Origin: an uncultured Caulobacteraceae bacterium
GTDB taxonomy: Bacteria > Pseudomonadota > Alphaproteobacteria > Caulobacterales > Caulobacteraceae
Assembly: GCA_903872075.1 (NCBI GenBank)
Contig: CAIQJF010000003.1
Span: forward strand, 1-64,000
DNA: 64,000 nucleotides
Direction: 5' to 3'
Below are positions 16,326 to 24,745 of the stretch, one piece after another (position 1 is the first letter of the stretch; every line of letters begins with the position of its first letter). A program made the translations under genes and the position numbers. The notes under the pieces are model-generated. The model had not been told where the DNA came from. It worked only from the letters and a program-made list of their open reading frames with translations, and did not search any database.

Positions 16326-17327
16326 ATGACCCGCGATGTGACCTTCGGCCTCTGGTACGACTTCCGGAATCCCGAACCGTGGAAGCGGCCGTTCAGCCGC
16401 CTCTATGACGACTATCTGGACCAGATCGCCCAGGCCGAAAGCCAGGGCTTCGGCTCGGTGTGGCTGACCGAACATCACTTCTGCGACGACGGCTATACCC
16501 CGTCCCCGCTGGTGCTCGCCGCGGCCATCGGCGCGCGGACCAAGACGATGCGAATCGGCACCAATCTGATGATCCTGCCGCTGCACAATCCCATCCGCAT
16601 CGCCGAGGACGCGGCCACCCTGTCGCTGCTGACCGGCGGGCGGTTCGATCTGGGCGTGGGCATCGGCTATCGCGACGATGAGTTCCGCGCCTTCGGCCGG
16701 GAGCTGAAATTCCGGCCGAGCCTGATGGAAGAGGCCATCGAGATCATCCGCCGCGCCTGGGACGGACGGCCGATCGATTTCGAGGGCAAGCGGTTCTCGG
16801 TCGGCCATCAGAAGATCTCGCCCCAGCCGGAGACGGCGCCGCGCCTGCTGCTGGGCGGCATGTCGGAGCCGGCCATCGACCGCGCCGCCCGCATCGGCGA
16901 CGGCTTCCTCTCCACCGGCGGCATCGGCCAGGACATGTATGTCGCGGCCCTGGAGCGGCACGGCAAACAGGCTGACGGCGCGATCATCGCCGGCCACTGG
17001 GCGATCATCGCCCCGGACCCGGCGGCCGAGGCCGAGCGGGTGGGTCCGCACGTGCTCTACCAGGCCAATGAATATATCCGCTGGGGGGCGTTCGGCCCGC
17101 CGGAAACCACACCTTTGTTCCCCGACGCCAAGGCGGCGATCGAAAACGGCCTCTATGAGCTGTGGGACGCCGACATGGCGGTGGACAAACTCGGCGCCCT
17201 GCTGGACGCCTATCCGCAAATCCGCGACATCCACTTCTGGGCCCAGTTCCCCGGCGAGCCGCTGGAGCAGGGACAGCGGCGGCTGGACTATATCGCGGAG
17301 AAGGTGCTGCCGCGCCTTCGCGCCTGA
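16326..17327 (+). CDS. Luciferase-like (LLM) oxidoreductase B, probably F420-linked
   Basis: Second luciferase-like TIM-barrel enzyme, 333 residues, and a different subgroup from the 14262 gene. Motifs include GFGSVWLTEHHFCDDGYTP, TKTMRIGTNLMILPLHNP, LTGGRFDLGVGIGYRDDE and APRLLLGGMSEPAIDRAARI. Placed 17 bases before the NADPH:F420 reductase gene and in the same run as cofE-D-C, so use of reduced F420 is a reasonable inference; FMN remains possible. Substrate unknown. Confidence 0.88.
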   Translation: MTRDVTFGLWYDFRNPEPWKRPFSRLYDDYLDQIAQAESQGFGSVWLTEHHFCDDGYTPSPLVLAAAIGARTKTMRIGTNLMILPLHNPIRIAEDAATLSLLTGGRFDLGVGIGYRDDEFRAFGRELKFRPSLMEEAIEIIRRAWDGRPIDFEGKRFSVGHQKISPQPETAPRLLLGGMSEPAIDRAARIGDGFLSTGGIGQDMYVAALERHGKQADGAIIAGHWAIIAPDPAAEAERVGPHVLYQANEYIRWGAFGPPETTPLFPDAKAAIENGLYELWDADMAVDKLGALLDAYPQIRDIHFWAQFPGEPLEQGQRRLDYIAEKVLPRLRA

Positions 17328-17344
17328 CGGAGACTTCGCCGGCC

Positions 17345-17962
17345 ATGCTTTCGGACAAGACCATCGCCGTGATCGGCGGCAGCGGCAAACTGGGCGCCGC
17401 CCTGGCCGGACGCTGGCGGGCGGCGGGGCTGAACGTGAGCGTCGGCTCGCGATCGGGAACGCCCTATGCCGAGGCCGCGGCGGCGGCCGACATCATCGTG
17501 GTCACTGTCCCCTTCGCGGCCCAGGCCGAGGCCCTGACCCAGATCGCCCCGCACGCCGTGGGGAAGATCGTGCTCGACACCACCGTGCCCCTGGTTCCGC
17601 CCCGGGTGATGCGCGTGCAGCTGCCGGCCGAGGGCAGCGCGGCCCAGCGCGCCCGGACCCTGCTGGGCGAGGGCCCGCGGGTGATCTCCGGCTTCCACAA
17701 TGTGGCCGCGCACAAGCTGGCTGAGGCGGGCGAGGTGGACTGCGACTGCCTGGTGTTCGGCGACGACAAGGCCGACCGCGCGGTGGGCGTGGCCCTGGCC
17801 GAGGCGGCCGGGCTGCGCGGGATTCACGCGGGCGCCCTGGCCAATTCGGCGGCGGCCGAGGCCATGACCTCCCTGCTGATCTTCATCAACAAGACCTACG
17901 CCTCCGACGGCGCGGGCCTGCGGATCACCGCGCTCGAGGGCAAGACGGGCCCGGCGGCGTGA
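17345..17962 (+). CDS. npdG: NADPH-dependent F420 reductase
   Basis: Transfers hydride between NADP(H) and coenzyme F420, which would supply F420H2 to the neighbouring luciferase-like enzymes. 205 residues, the usual size. The N-terminal dinucleotide fold shows IAVIGGSGKLGAALAGRW and the SRSG segment that selects NADP phosphate. Then come ADIIVVTVPFAAQAEAL, VLDTTVPLVPP and the family signature FHNVAAHKL. ATG 17345 begins 17 bases after the previous stop. The stop overlaps cofE as GTGA. The archaeal name is fno. Confidence 0.92.
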   Translation: MLSDKTIAVIGGSGKLGAALAGRWRAAGLNVSVGSRSGTPYAEAAAAADIIVVTVPFAAQAEALTQIAPHAVGKIVLDTTVPLVPPRVMRVQLPAEGSAAQRARTLLGEGPRVISGFHNVAAHKLAEAGEVDCDCLVFGDDKADRAVGVALAEAAGLRGIHAGALANSAAAEAMTSLLIFINKTYASDGAGLRITALEGKTGPAA

Positions 17963-18717
17963 TCCAGGTTCTGCCCCTGACCGGCCTGCCGGAAGTCCGG
18001 CCGGGCGACGACCTGGCCGGTCTGCTGGCCTCTACCCTGAAGGCGATGCCCGGCGGCTCACAGGTCGGCGATGTGCTGGTGGTCACCCAGAAGATCGTCT
18101 CCAAGGCGCAGGATCTGTTCGTCGATCTGGCGACGGTGGAGCCGGACGACGAGGCGCGCGAGCTGGGCGCGCGGGTGCGCAAGGATCCGCGGCTGGTGGC
18201 CCTGATCCTGCGGGAGTCCACGGCCATCGTGCGGGCGGTCCCCGGCGTGCTGATCACCCGCCACCACAGCGGCTGCGTCATGGCCAACAGCGGCATCGAT
18301 CAGTCCAATATCGGCCCCGGCGGCGACAGCCGCGTCCTGCTGCTGCCCCGCGATCCGGACGCCGTGGCGGCGCGCCTGCGGGAAGATCTGGTCGCTCATC
18401 TGGGTCCGGGCCTCCCGGCGGTGATCATCTCCGACAGCTTCGGCCGCCCCTGGCGGGTGGGCGTGACCCATGTGGCGATCGGCGCGGCGGGCCTGCCGGC
18501 CCTGGTCGATCTGCGCGGCGATCCCGACCGCAACGGCCGGCCCATGGCCGTGACCCAGATCGCCCTGGCCGATCAGATCGCCAGCGCCGCCGGACTGATC
18601 ATGGGCGAGGCCGCCGAGGGCATCCCCGCCGCCGTGGTCCGGGGCCTCGCCTGGACCCATCCCGACAGGCCCGCCGCCGACCTGATCCGGCCCGAGGCCG
18701 AGGACCTGTTCCGATGA
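17959..18717 (+). CDS. cofE: F420-0:gamma-glutamyl ligase CofE
   Basis: GTP-dependent ligase that adds gamma-linked glutamates to F420-0. 252 residues, a stand-alone ligase without the nitroreductase-like domain fused to it in actinobacterial FbiB. Motifs: VLVVTQKIVSKAQ, ALILRESTAIVRA, the metal-binding region HHSGCVMANSGIDQSN, and SDSFGRPWRVGVTHVAIG. Start GTG overlaps the reductase stop, and its own stop overlaps cofD (ATGA), so the proteins should be made together. Confidence 0.95.
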   Translation: MIQVLPLTGLPEVRPGDDLAGLLASTLKAMPGGSQVGDVLVVTQKIVSKAQDLFVDLATVEPDDEARELGARVRKDPRLVALILRESTAIVRAVPGVLITRHHSGCVMANSGIDQSNIGPGGDSRVLLLPRDPDAVAARLREDLVAHLGPGLPAVIISDSFGRPWRVGVTHVAIGAAGLPALVDLRGDPDRNGRPMAVTQIALADQIASAAGLIMGEAAEGIPAAVVRGLAWTHPDRPAADLIRPEAEDLFR

Positions 18718-19637
18718 AGGTTACGGTCCTGACCGGCGGCGTCGGCGGCGCCAAGCTGGTGCTGGGCCTCACCGCCATCCTGCCACCCGAGACGATCACA
18801 GCCATCGTCAACACCGGCGACGATTTCGTGCATCTGGGCCTGCCCGTATCGCCCGACATCGACACCCTGCTCTACACCCTGGCCGGCAAGTCGGACCTGG
18901 AGCGCGGCTGGGGCCGGGGCGGCGAGACCTGGTCGTTCATGGCCGCCCTGAAGGAACTGGGCGGGCCGGCCTGGTTCAACCTGGGCGACGGGGATCTGGC
19001 CCTGCATGTGATGCGCCTGGCCGCGTTCGCGCGCGGCGAGCCCCTGTCGCAGGTCACTGCCGCCTTCGCGCGGGCCTGGGGGATCGGCGCCTCGATCCTG
19101 CCGATGAGCGACGATCCGGTCGCCACCCTGGTGGACACCGACGCCGGGCGGCTGACCTTCCAGGACTATTTCGTCGGCCGGCAGTGCGCGCCACGGCTTC
19201 AGGCCGTGACCTTCGACGGCGCCGCGGCGGCGCGGCCCGGCCCCGGCGTCCTGGCCAGTATCGCCGAGGCCGAAATCATCCTGATCGCCCCGTCCAATCC
19301 CTGGCTCAGCGTCGATCCGCTGCTGGCGGTGCCGGGTCTGCGCGAGGCGTTGATCGAAGCCACGGCCCCGGTGGTCGCCGTCTCGCCCCTGATCGCCGGT
19401 CAGGCGGTTAAGGGCCCGACGGCCAAGCTCATGGCCGAACTCGGCCTGCCCCTGACCAACGCCAGCATCGCCGCCCACTACACGGGGCTGATCGACGGCC
19501 TGCTGATTGATTCCGGCGACGGCGCCGAGGGTGTGGACGTTCCGGTGGCGCGGACCGCGACCCTGATGCGCACGCTGGACGACCGGGCGCGGGTCGCCCG
19601 GGCGGCCCTGGATTTCGCCGGCGCCCTGGCCTCTTGA
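18714..19637 (+). CDS. cofD: 2-phospho-L-lactate transferase CofD
   Basis: Joins the guanylylated three-carbon unit made by CofC to FO, giving F420-0 or a dehydro or 3PG form. 307 residues. Family signatures: VLTGGVGGAKLVLGL at the start, IVNTGDDFVHLGL, SPDIDTLLYTLAG, FNLGDGDLALH and APSNPWLSVDPLL. ATG overlaps the cofE stop; the stop TGA overlaps the TTG start of cofC (TTGA). It needs FO from a radical-SAM FO synthase that is not encoded in this window. Confidence 0.95.
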   Translation: MKVTVLTGGVGGAKLVLGLTAILPPETITAIVNTGDDFVHLGLPVSPDIDTLLYTLAGKSDLERGWGRGGETWSFMAALKELGGPAWFNLGDGDLALHVMRLAAFARGEPLSQVTAAFARAWGIGASILPMSDDPVATLVDTDAGRLTFQDYFVGRQCAPRLQAVTFDGAAAARPGPGVLASIAEAEIILIAPSNPWLSVDPLLAVPGLREALIEATAPVVAVSPLIAGQAVKGPTAKLMAELGLPLTNASIAAHYTGLIDGLLIDSGDGAEGVDVPVARTATLMRTLDDRARVARAALDFAGALAS

Positions 19638-20197
19638 GCTCCTGGACCGCGATCGTCCCGTTCAAGACGGCGGGCCTGCGCAAGACCCGGCTCGCCCCGG
19701 ACCTGTCGCCAGCCGCCCGCGACCGCCTGGCCCAGACGATGTTCGATCACGTCATCGACGTGCTGGACTCCTGCCCCAGAGTCGGCCGCATCGCGGTGCT
19801 GTCCGAGACAGCGCCGGATCGCGCGGCGCTGGACTGGCTGGTGGATCAGGGGCGCGGGTTGAACGCCGAGCTTCAGGCCTTAAGCGTCGCGGGCCCCCGC
19901 CTGATCCTGCACGCCGACCTGCCGCTGGTCACCGCCGCGGACGTGGCGGCGCTACTGACCGCGGCGACCGACGGTATAGCCATCGCCCCGGACCGGCATG
20001 GAACCGGCGTCAACGCCCTCGCCCTCGACTCAGGGATGACACTGACCCCCGCCTTCGGCCCCGACAGCTACGCCCGCCATCACGCCCTGGCGGTGACGCC
20101 GCTGATGACCGTCAGACGCGACGGCCTGGCCCTGGATGTGGATACGCCAGACGACCTCGCCGAGGCCGTCCGGCGAGGTTTTCGCCCAGAGAATTGA
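19634..20197 (+). CDS. cofC: Guanylyltransferase CofC
   Basis: Activates 2-phospholactate, phosphoenolpyruvate or 3-phosphoglycerate with GTP for CofD. 187 residues. The nucleotidyltransferase start WTAIVPFKTAGLRKTRLAP fits, with the HADLPLVTAADV metal-binding motif and the CofC region RHGTGVNALAL followed by FGPDSYARHH. TTG 19634 is preferred because it overlaps the cofD stop and no later ATG/GTG precedes the conserved start. Which three-carbon acid it uses cannot be read with confidence. Confidence 0.92.
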   Translation: MSSWTAIVPFKTAGLRKTRLAPDLSPAARDRLAQTMFDHVIDVLDSCPRVGRIAVLSETAPDRAALDWLVDQGRGLNAELQALSVAGPRLILHADLPLVTAADVAALLTAATDGIAIAPDRHGTGVNALALDSGMTLTPAFGPDSYARHHALAVTPLMTVRRDGLALDVDTPDDLAEAVRRGFRPEN

Positions 20198-20202
20198 GGC
20201 AA

Positions 20203-20315
20203 GCGCCCCCTCCGTCACCTTCGGTGACACCTCCCCCGTCGCACGGGGGAGGAGACATTTCCTCCTCCCTTGCGCGAAGCGCGGGGGAGGTGGCGCGAAG
20301 CGCCGGAGGGGGCGC
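20203..20315. repeat. 113-bp composite palindromic repeat
   Basis: Outer arms GCGCCCCCTCCG (20203-20214) and CGGAGGGGGCGC (20304-20315) are perfect. A second nested pair CACCTCCCCC (20228-20237) and GGGGGAGGTG (20283-20292) is also perfect. Inside are smaller hairpins TCACC-TTC-GGTGA, GCGCGAAGCGC and GAGGA...TCCTC. It fills the gap between cofC and the convergent NIPSNAP gene. It looks like a member of a dispersed intergenic repeat family and can act as a hairpin end for both genes. Confidence 0.75.
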
Positions 20316-20334
20316 GCGCCGTCGCGGGAAAGCC

Positions 20335-20676
20335 CTAGATCAACGCCTCGGCGAACTTCGATTCCAGCCGCAGATAGCTGGTCATGCCGCCGGGGACATT
20401 GGCGATGACCGACTCCCACTGCGGGCCCTTGATCGCGGCCGGCCAGTCGACCTGGCGCTGGGCGAGATCGCGCCACTTGATGATCCAGGTAACATTGGCG
20501 ACGCCCAGGGCGTCCTGCGGCGCGCCGCCCACTTCGGGGGCGTCGGCGGTGTTCACCCAGAAGCCGATGACGTCCATCTTCGAGCCCAGATAAGGGATCG
20601 CGTGGTTCTTGGCCCAGGCCTTGTACTCCTCGATGAGCTCGGGCTTGAAGTGGTAGTTCCTGATTTCATATAGCAT
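20335..20676 (-). CDS. NIPSNAP-family protein
   Basis: Small dimeric alpha/beta-barrel (ferredoxin-like) protein of the NIPSNAP family, 113 residues, function unclear. Signature start [21 protein letters not shown], the middle segment [14 protein letters not shown], and the Trp-rich part [14 protein letters not shown] are typical. Such proteins often lie in catabolic loci next to acyl-CoA and luciferase-like genes, as here. Convergent with cofC across a palindromic repeat; 39 bases downstream of the molybdopterin-binding-like gene on the same strand. Confidence 0.85.
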   Translation of the reverse strand: MLYEIRNYHFKPELIEEYKAWAKNHAIPYLGSKMDVIGFWVNTADAPEVGGAPQDALGVANVTWIIKWRDLAQRQVDWPAAIKGPQWESVIANVPGGMTSYLRLESKFAEALI

Positions 20677-20715
20677 TTTCGTTTCCTGCTGTTTGTTGTT
20701 CTGATCTGGCCGAAC

Positions 20716-21474
20716 CTAAGGCTCGACCCGCGTGATGGCCTTCGCGCCCAACCCCTCAAGGGCGCCGACAAGTTCCTCGACCGTCGACAGGACCTCGTCC
20801 TCCACCCGGCCGCGCACCACCAGGTTCGAGCCGAAGCCGTCCTGGCCAAAGAAGGGATAGCTGCCCAGCGACAGGTCCGGATGGGCCTTGGCCACGGTCT
20901 CCAGCGGCAGGGCCATGACGCTCTCGCCGATGCCTTCCACCCGCACGGTGCGGGCGATGACCACCGCGCCCGGACGCATGCGCGGACCGACATCCTCCAT
21001 CATGCCGCGCATGATCATCGGCACGCCGGCGAGGACGAAAACATTGCCGATCTGGAAGCCGGGCGGGCCCTGCACCGGGTTGCGCACCAGGGAGCCGCCC
21101 TCGGGGATCCGCGCCATGCGCCGGCGGGCGGCGTTGATCTCGCCCTGCCAGCGGGCGGTCATCATCTCGATGATCTCGGGGTGTTCATAGAGCTCTACGC
21201 CGAACGCCTCCGCCACGCAGTCGGCGGTGATGTCGTCGTGGGTCGGGCCGATGCCGCCGGTGGTGATCACATAGTCGTAGCGCGAACGCAGGGCGTTGAG
21301 CGCGGCGATGATCTCGTCTTTCAGGTCGCCCACCACTCGTACCTCGGCGACGTCGATGCCGAAGGTTCCGAGGTATTTGGCGATGAAATTAAGATTGGTG
21401 TCCTGGGTGCGGCCGGACAGGATCTCGTCGCCGATGATCAGCACGGCCACCGCGACGCGTTCGATTTCCGCCAT
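20716..21474 (-). CDS. Molybdopterin-binding (MoaB/CinA-N-like) protein
   Basis: Single-domain protein of the MoCF-biosynthesis fold, 252 residues, like the N-terminal half of CinA without its amidase domain. Visible motifs: [18 protein letters not shown], the loop [24 protein letters not shown] and the C-terminal [20 protein letters not shown] 21474 is chosen because the fold begins within a few residues ([10 protein letters not shown]); the frame stays open 81 codons further upstream into divergent sfsA and is discarded. Proteins of this kind have no clear substrate. Confidence 0.87.
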   Translation of the reverse strand: MAEIERVAVAVLIIGDEILSGRTQDTNLNFIAKYLGTFGIDVAEVRVVGDLKDEIIAALNALRSRYDYVITTGGIGPTHDDITADCVAEAFGVELYEHPEIIEMMTARWQGEINAARRRMARIPEGGSLVRNPVQGPPGFQIGNVFVLAGVPMIMRGMMEDVGPRMRPGAVVIARTVRVEGIGESVMALPLETVAKAHPDLSLGSYPFFGQDGFGSNLVVRGRVEDEVLSTVEELVGALEGLGAKAITRVEP

Positions 21475-21615
21475 GACCCTTGCTCCATCCCCGCCCGCAT
21501 GGCTGGTTCCGGACGGATAGGACGCCCGCGGGTTCGTCGCAACCGCGCCCTGGCCCGGAACGCGGAATCGCGGTCCAGACCTGACGTTCGCCGCCTGCTC
21601 CGAGGATCGCGCCCC

Positions 21616-22332
21616 ATGCGTTTCACCGCCCCCCTCGCCCATGGCGCCCTGGTCAGCCGCTACAAGCGCTTCTTCGCCGACGTGCGGCTGGATGACGGCA
21701 CGGAGATCACAGCCCACTGTCCCAACCCCGGCGCCATGCTGGGCCTGAACACGCCGGGCTTCGGAGCCTGGGTCTCGCGCTCCGACGATCCCAATCGCAA
21801 GCTGGCCTGGACCCTGGAACTGGTGGAGGCCGACGGGGGCCTGGTGGGGATCAATACCCTCCTCCCCAACCGCCTTGTCGCCGAGGCGCTAGCGGCGGAT
21901 GTGATCCCGGAACTCACCGGCTACGCGGTCCATCGCCGCGAGGTGAAGATGGGCGCGGCCAGCCGGGTGGATTTCGTGCTGGAGGATCCTGGCCGCCCGC
22001 GCTGCTGGCTGGAGGTGAAGAACTGCCATCTGCGCCGGGAGGGGACCCTGGCGGAATTCCCCGACTGCGTGGCGGCGCGCTCGGCGAAACACCTTCGGGA
22101 ACTGGCCGAGCGCGTGGCCGAGGGTGACCGGGCGGTGCAGCTGTTCGTGATCCAACGCACCGACTGCGACCGCTTCGCCGCCTGCGCCGATCTCGATCCG
22201 GTCTATGCCGCCGAACTGACCCGCGCGGCGGGCGCGGGTGTTGAAGTTCTGTGCTATGGTTGCGACATCAGCGAGACTGACATCCATATTGCCCGCCGCC
22301 TGCCGTGGATTCACGCGCCGGCCGCGACCTGA
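21616..22332 (+). CDS. sfsA: SfsA family DNA-binding/nuclease-like protein
   Basis: 238 residues with the full SfsA pattern: N-terminal OB-like part [14 protein letters not shown] and [11 protein letters not shown], then the nuclease-like core [41 protein letters not shown] and the C-terminal AVQLFVIQR. The acidic and lysine residues (D, E-x-K) resemble a PD-(D/E)XK site. In Escherichia coli the gene affects maltose metabolism genes; the biochemical role is not settled. ATG 21616 is preceded by GAGGA. Divergent from the MoaB-like gene and 15 bases before map. Confidence 0.92.
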   Translation: MRFTAPLAHGALVSRYKRFFADVRLDDGTEITAHCPNPGAMLGLNTPGFGAWVSRSDDPNRKLAWTLELVEADGGLVGINTLLPNRLVAEALAADVIPELTGYAVHRREVKMGAASRVDFVLEDPGRPRCWLEVKNCHLRREGTLAEFPDCVAARSAKHLRELAERVAEGDRAVQLFVIQRTDCDRFAACADLDPVYAAELTRAAGAGVEVLCYGCDISETDIHIARRLPWIHAPAAT

Positions 22333-22347
22333 GAGAGACCTTTGTCC

Positions 22348-23160
22348 ATGTCCCTGGCCGACGAATATGTTGCCGAGAGCCGCACCGACCGGATCAAGAT
22401 CCACGGGCCCGAGGGCTTCGAAGGCATGCGGGCCGCCGGCCTTCTGGCGGCCGAGGCCATGGACGCCCTGACCCCGTTCGTGAAGCCGGGCGTGACCACG
22501 GCCGAGATCGACCGCCTGGCGCGGGAATATATCATGGACCACGGCGCCCAGCCGGCCTGCATCTATTATCGCGGCTACAGCCACACCCTGTGCATCTCGC
22601 CCAACCATGTGGTCTGCCATGGCATTCCCAGCGAACGGGCGCTGCGCGAGGGCGACATCGCCAATGTCGACATCACCGTGGTGCTCGACGGCTGGTATGG
22701 CGACACCTCGCGCATGTACGCCATCGGCGAGGTGGCCCCGCGGGCCAAGCGGCTGATCGACGTCACCTATGAGGCCCTGGCCCGGGGCATCGCCGCGGTG
22801 AAGCCCGGCGCGCGGTTCGGCGACATTGGCCACGCGATCCAGTCCTATGTGGAGGCGCAGCGCTGCGGCGTTGTGCGCGATTTCTGCGGCCACGGCCTGG
22901 GCAAGGTGTTCCACGACTCGCCCAACGTCCTGCACTTCGGCCGGCCGAACACGGGCGCGGAACTGAAGCCCGGCATGTTCTTCACCATCGAGCCCATGGT
23001 AAATCTGGGCAAGCCGCAGGTGAAACTGCTCAACGACGGCTGGACCGCGGTGACCCGCGACAAGTCGCTGTCGGCCCAGTGCGAGCACTCCATCGGCGTC
23101 ACCGAGACCGGCTGCGAGGTGTTCACCGCCTCGCCCGTGGGGCTGTTCCGCCCCAACTGA
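22348..23160 (+). CDS. map: Type I methionine aminopeptidase
   Basis: Removes the initiator methionine from nascent proteins. The pita-bread fold metal ligands are visible: the two Asp in NVDITVVLDGWYGDTSRMY, the His in FCGHGLGKVFHDSPN, and Glu in FFTIEPMV and QCEHSIGV. Substrate-pocket residues lie in YYRGYSHTLCISPNHVVCHG. 270 residues. ATG 22348 follows GAGAGA; a TTG at 22342 would add only two residues. Normal housekeeping gene. Confidence 0.96.
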   Translation: MSLADEYVAESRTDRIKIHGPEGFEGMRAAGLLAAEAMDALTPFVKPGVTTAEIDRLAREYIMDHGAQPACIYYRGYSHTLCISPNHVVCHGIPSERALREGDIANVDITVVLDGWYGDTSRMYAIGEVAPRAKRLIDVTYEALARGIAAVKPGARFGDIGHAIQSYVEAQRCGVVRDFCGHGLGKVFHDSPNVLHFGRPNTGAELKPGMFFTIEPMVNLGKPQVKLLNDGWTAVTRDKSLSAQCEHSIGVTETGCEVFTASPVGLFRPN

Positions 23161-23164
23161 CCAG

Positions 23165-23186
23165 ACTTTGCAAAAACTTTGCAAAA
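23165..23186. repeat. Tandem 11-bp repeat with TTTGCAAA palindromes
   Basis: ACTTTGCAAAA occurs twice in a row (23165-23175 and 23176-23186). Each copy holds the perfect 8-bp palindrome TTTGCAAA, so two such sites are one helical turn apart. It lies just after map and about 70 bases before the radC start, suggesting an operator or simply a local duplication. Confidence 0.6.
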
Positions 23187-23253
23187 ACGCTGGCCCGCAA
23201 ATTGAAAAGACCCTAGACTCCCTCCTGACAATCGCCGGACGCGGAGCTGGGCA

Positions 23254-24003
23254 GTGGTGCGGGAGCAAGGCGCGTTCGCCTTCGACATCGGACTTGAGCC
23301 GTCCCAACCGGCGGCCCGGGCGGCGCGGCGGCCGGCCAGCCATTACACGGGCCATCGCCAGAGACTTCGCACACGCGCGGCGATAAGTTTCGCCGCCCTG
23401 CCCGACTATGAACTGCTGGAATTGCTGCTCGCCCGCAGCCTGCCGCGCGGCGATATCAAGCCCATCGCCAAGGCGCTGCTGATCCGGTTCGGGGGCCTCG
23501 CCGGGGTGCTGGGCGCGACTCCCGAGGAGCTGAAGACGATTCCCGGGGTCGGGCCAGCCGTGGCCCTGGACCTGAAGCTGGTGCACGAGGCCACGGTGCG
23601 CATGAGCCGCGGCGAGGTGAAGAAGCGCACGGTGATCTCCTCCTGGACCGCCCTGCTCTCCTATGCCCGCGTCGCCATGGCCGGGGCGCCGCGCGAGCAG
23701 TTCCGGGTGCTGTTCCTGGACAAGAAGAACCAGCTGATCGCCGACGAGGTGATGAACGACGGTACGGTGGACCATGCGCCGGTCTATCCGCGCGAGGTCA
23801 TGCGCCGGGCGCTGGAGATGTCGGCCAGCGCGGTGATCCTCGCCCACAACCATCCCTCCGGCGATCCGACACCCTCCACCGCCGATGTGGAGATGACCCG
23901 CCAGGTGGTCGAGGCGGGCCGGCCGCTGCGAATCGCCGTCCACGATCACATCGTCGTCGGGCGCGACGGGGTGGCCAGTCTGCGGGCCCTCGGCCTCATT
24001 TGA
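23254..24003 (+). CDS. radC: RadC-like JAB-domain protein
   Basis: 249 residues. N-terminal UPF0758/helix-hairpin-helix part ([35 protein letters not shown]) followed by the RadC metalloprotease-like JAB domain with [33 protein letters not shown] and the metal site [14 protein letters not shown]. Despite its old name, a direct role in repair is doubted; the family is often near mobile DNA or in competence regulons. Start is GTG 23254 (GTG 23257 also possible) after GGAG. A tandem palindrome lies upstream. Confidence 0.9.
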   Translation: MVREQGAFAFDIGLEPSQPAARAARRPASHYTGHRQRLRTRAAISFAALPDYELLELLLARSLPRGDIKPIAKALLIRFGGLAGVLGATPEELKTIPGVGPAVALDLKLVHEATVRMSRGEVKKRTVISSWTALLSYARVAMAGAPREQFRVLFLDKKNQLIADEVMNDGTVDHAPVYPREVMRRALEMSASAVILAHNHPSGDPTPSTADVEMTRQVVEAGRPLRIAVHDHIVVGRDGVASLRALGLI

Positions 24004-24089
24004 GGCAAAAGGAGCCGCCGGCGCCACGCGCGGCGCGAAAAAGTCGGTTTCACGTCACTTTTCGATTGCGCGACGGGAATGCGGCCGAT

Positions 24090-24130
24090 AATGGCAACTT
24101 TGACGGAAGCGTGTCTACATGTTTGCCATT
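24090..24130 (+). promoter_or_regulatory. Inverted repeat upstream of PEP-CTERM protein 2
   Basis: AATGGCAA (24090-24097) and TTGCCATT (24123-24130) are perfect reverse complements 25 bases apart and enclose a -35-like TTGACG. The site is 40-80 bases before the ATG at 24171. It could be a two-half-site operator; no convincing -10 is seen. Confidence 0.35.
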
Positions 24131-24170
24131 GCTGCAACATTTCGAATTTTCACATTCTAAGGGGCCTACC

Positions 24171-24638
24171 ATGAAACTCTCCACGGCGATCATCGCCGGC
24201 TTCGCCCTGCTGGGCGCCGCTTCGGCCGCTTCCGCGGCCATCATCACCGTCTCGGAAGCCTATGACTACGGCACGTACGGCGGCTACGACCAAGTCACGT
24301 TCGAAATCTCGACGCCCGTCGCGCTCACTGACCTGAACGTCAGCGGCTATGACTTCGGCGCGGTTGGACCGGGCGCCTACTACTGGCACGGCGGCGACCC
24401 CTACGAGTACGGCTACACGACCGCGGACGTCTATGCCGCCATCGGCGCCAACACCGCCTCGGGCAGTTTCGCCGACATCTATGGCGACGCCGACTATCAG
24501 ACCGGCATGACGCAAGTCGGCACCCTGACCATCAACTCGGGCGTGCCTGAGCCGACCACCTGGGCGCTGATGCTCCTGGGCGTTGGCGGCGTCGGCTTCG
24601 CCATGCGCTCCTCGCGCAAGGCCGTGCTCGCGGCCTAA
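24171..24638 (+). CDS. Tyrosine/acid-rich PEPxxWA-CTERM exported protein 2
   Basis: 155 residues. Signal peptide STAIIAGFALLGAASAASA, then a body in which about 13 tyrosines sit mostly beside Asp, Glu or Gly, as in SEAYDYGTYGGYD, GDPYEYGYTTAD and ADIYGDADYQ. The C-terminus is the sorting signal VPEPTTWALMLLGVGGVG with tail SSRKAVLAA. ATG 24171 follows AAGGGGC. A TPR-sulfotransferase gene follows after a terminator. Acidic tyrosine contexts are what protein-tyrosine sulfotransferases prefer, which suggests (but does not prove) that this protein is sulfated. Confidence 0.85.
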   Translation: MKLSTAIIAGFALLGAASAASAAIITVSEAYDYGTYGGYDQVTFEISTPVALTDLNVSGYDFGAVGPGAYYWHGGDPYEYGYTTADVYAAIGANTASGSFADIYGDADYQTGMTQVGTLTINSGVPEPTTWALMLLGVGGVGFAMRSSRKAVLAA

Positions 24639-24659
24639 GACCCCTTCGGGTTTTAAGAG

Positions 24660-24694
24660 AACCGGCGGCGCCTTGCGGCGCCGCCGGTTTTTCT
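24660..24694 (+). terminator. Intrinsic terminator after PEP-CTERM protein 2
   Basis: Perfect 13-bp stem AACCGGCGGCGCC (24660-24672) and GGCGCCGCCGGTT (24677-24689) with a TTGC loop, followed by TTTCT. It lies 20 bases after the stop codon and should end the message before the sulfotransferase gene. Confidence 0.85.
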
Positions 24695-24745
24695 TTGCGC
24701 GCCGCGTCCCTTGAGTCCGGCCCAATCCGCGGCGAAAAGGCTCCG

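Noticed and set aside
20203-20315. CRISPR or tandem array
   Set aside because: The repeats are inverted and nested, not regularly spaced direct repeats with spacers.
21889-24027. 712-codon antisense frame across sfsA, map and radC
   Set aside because: Runs through three well-supported plus-strand genes and translates to unordered His/Arg/Gly-rich sequence.
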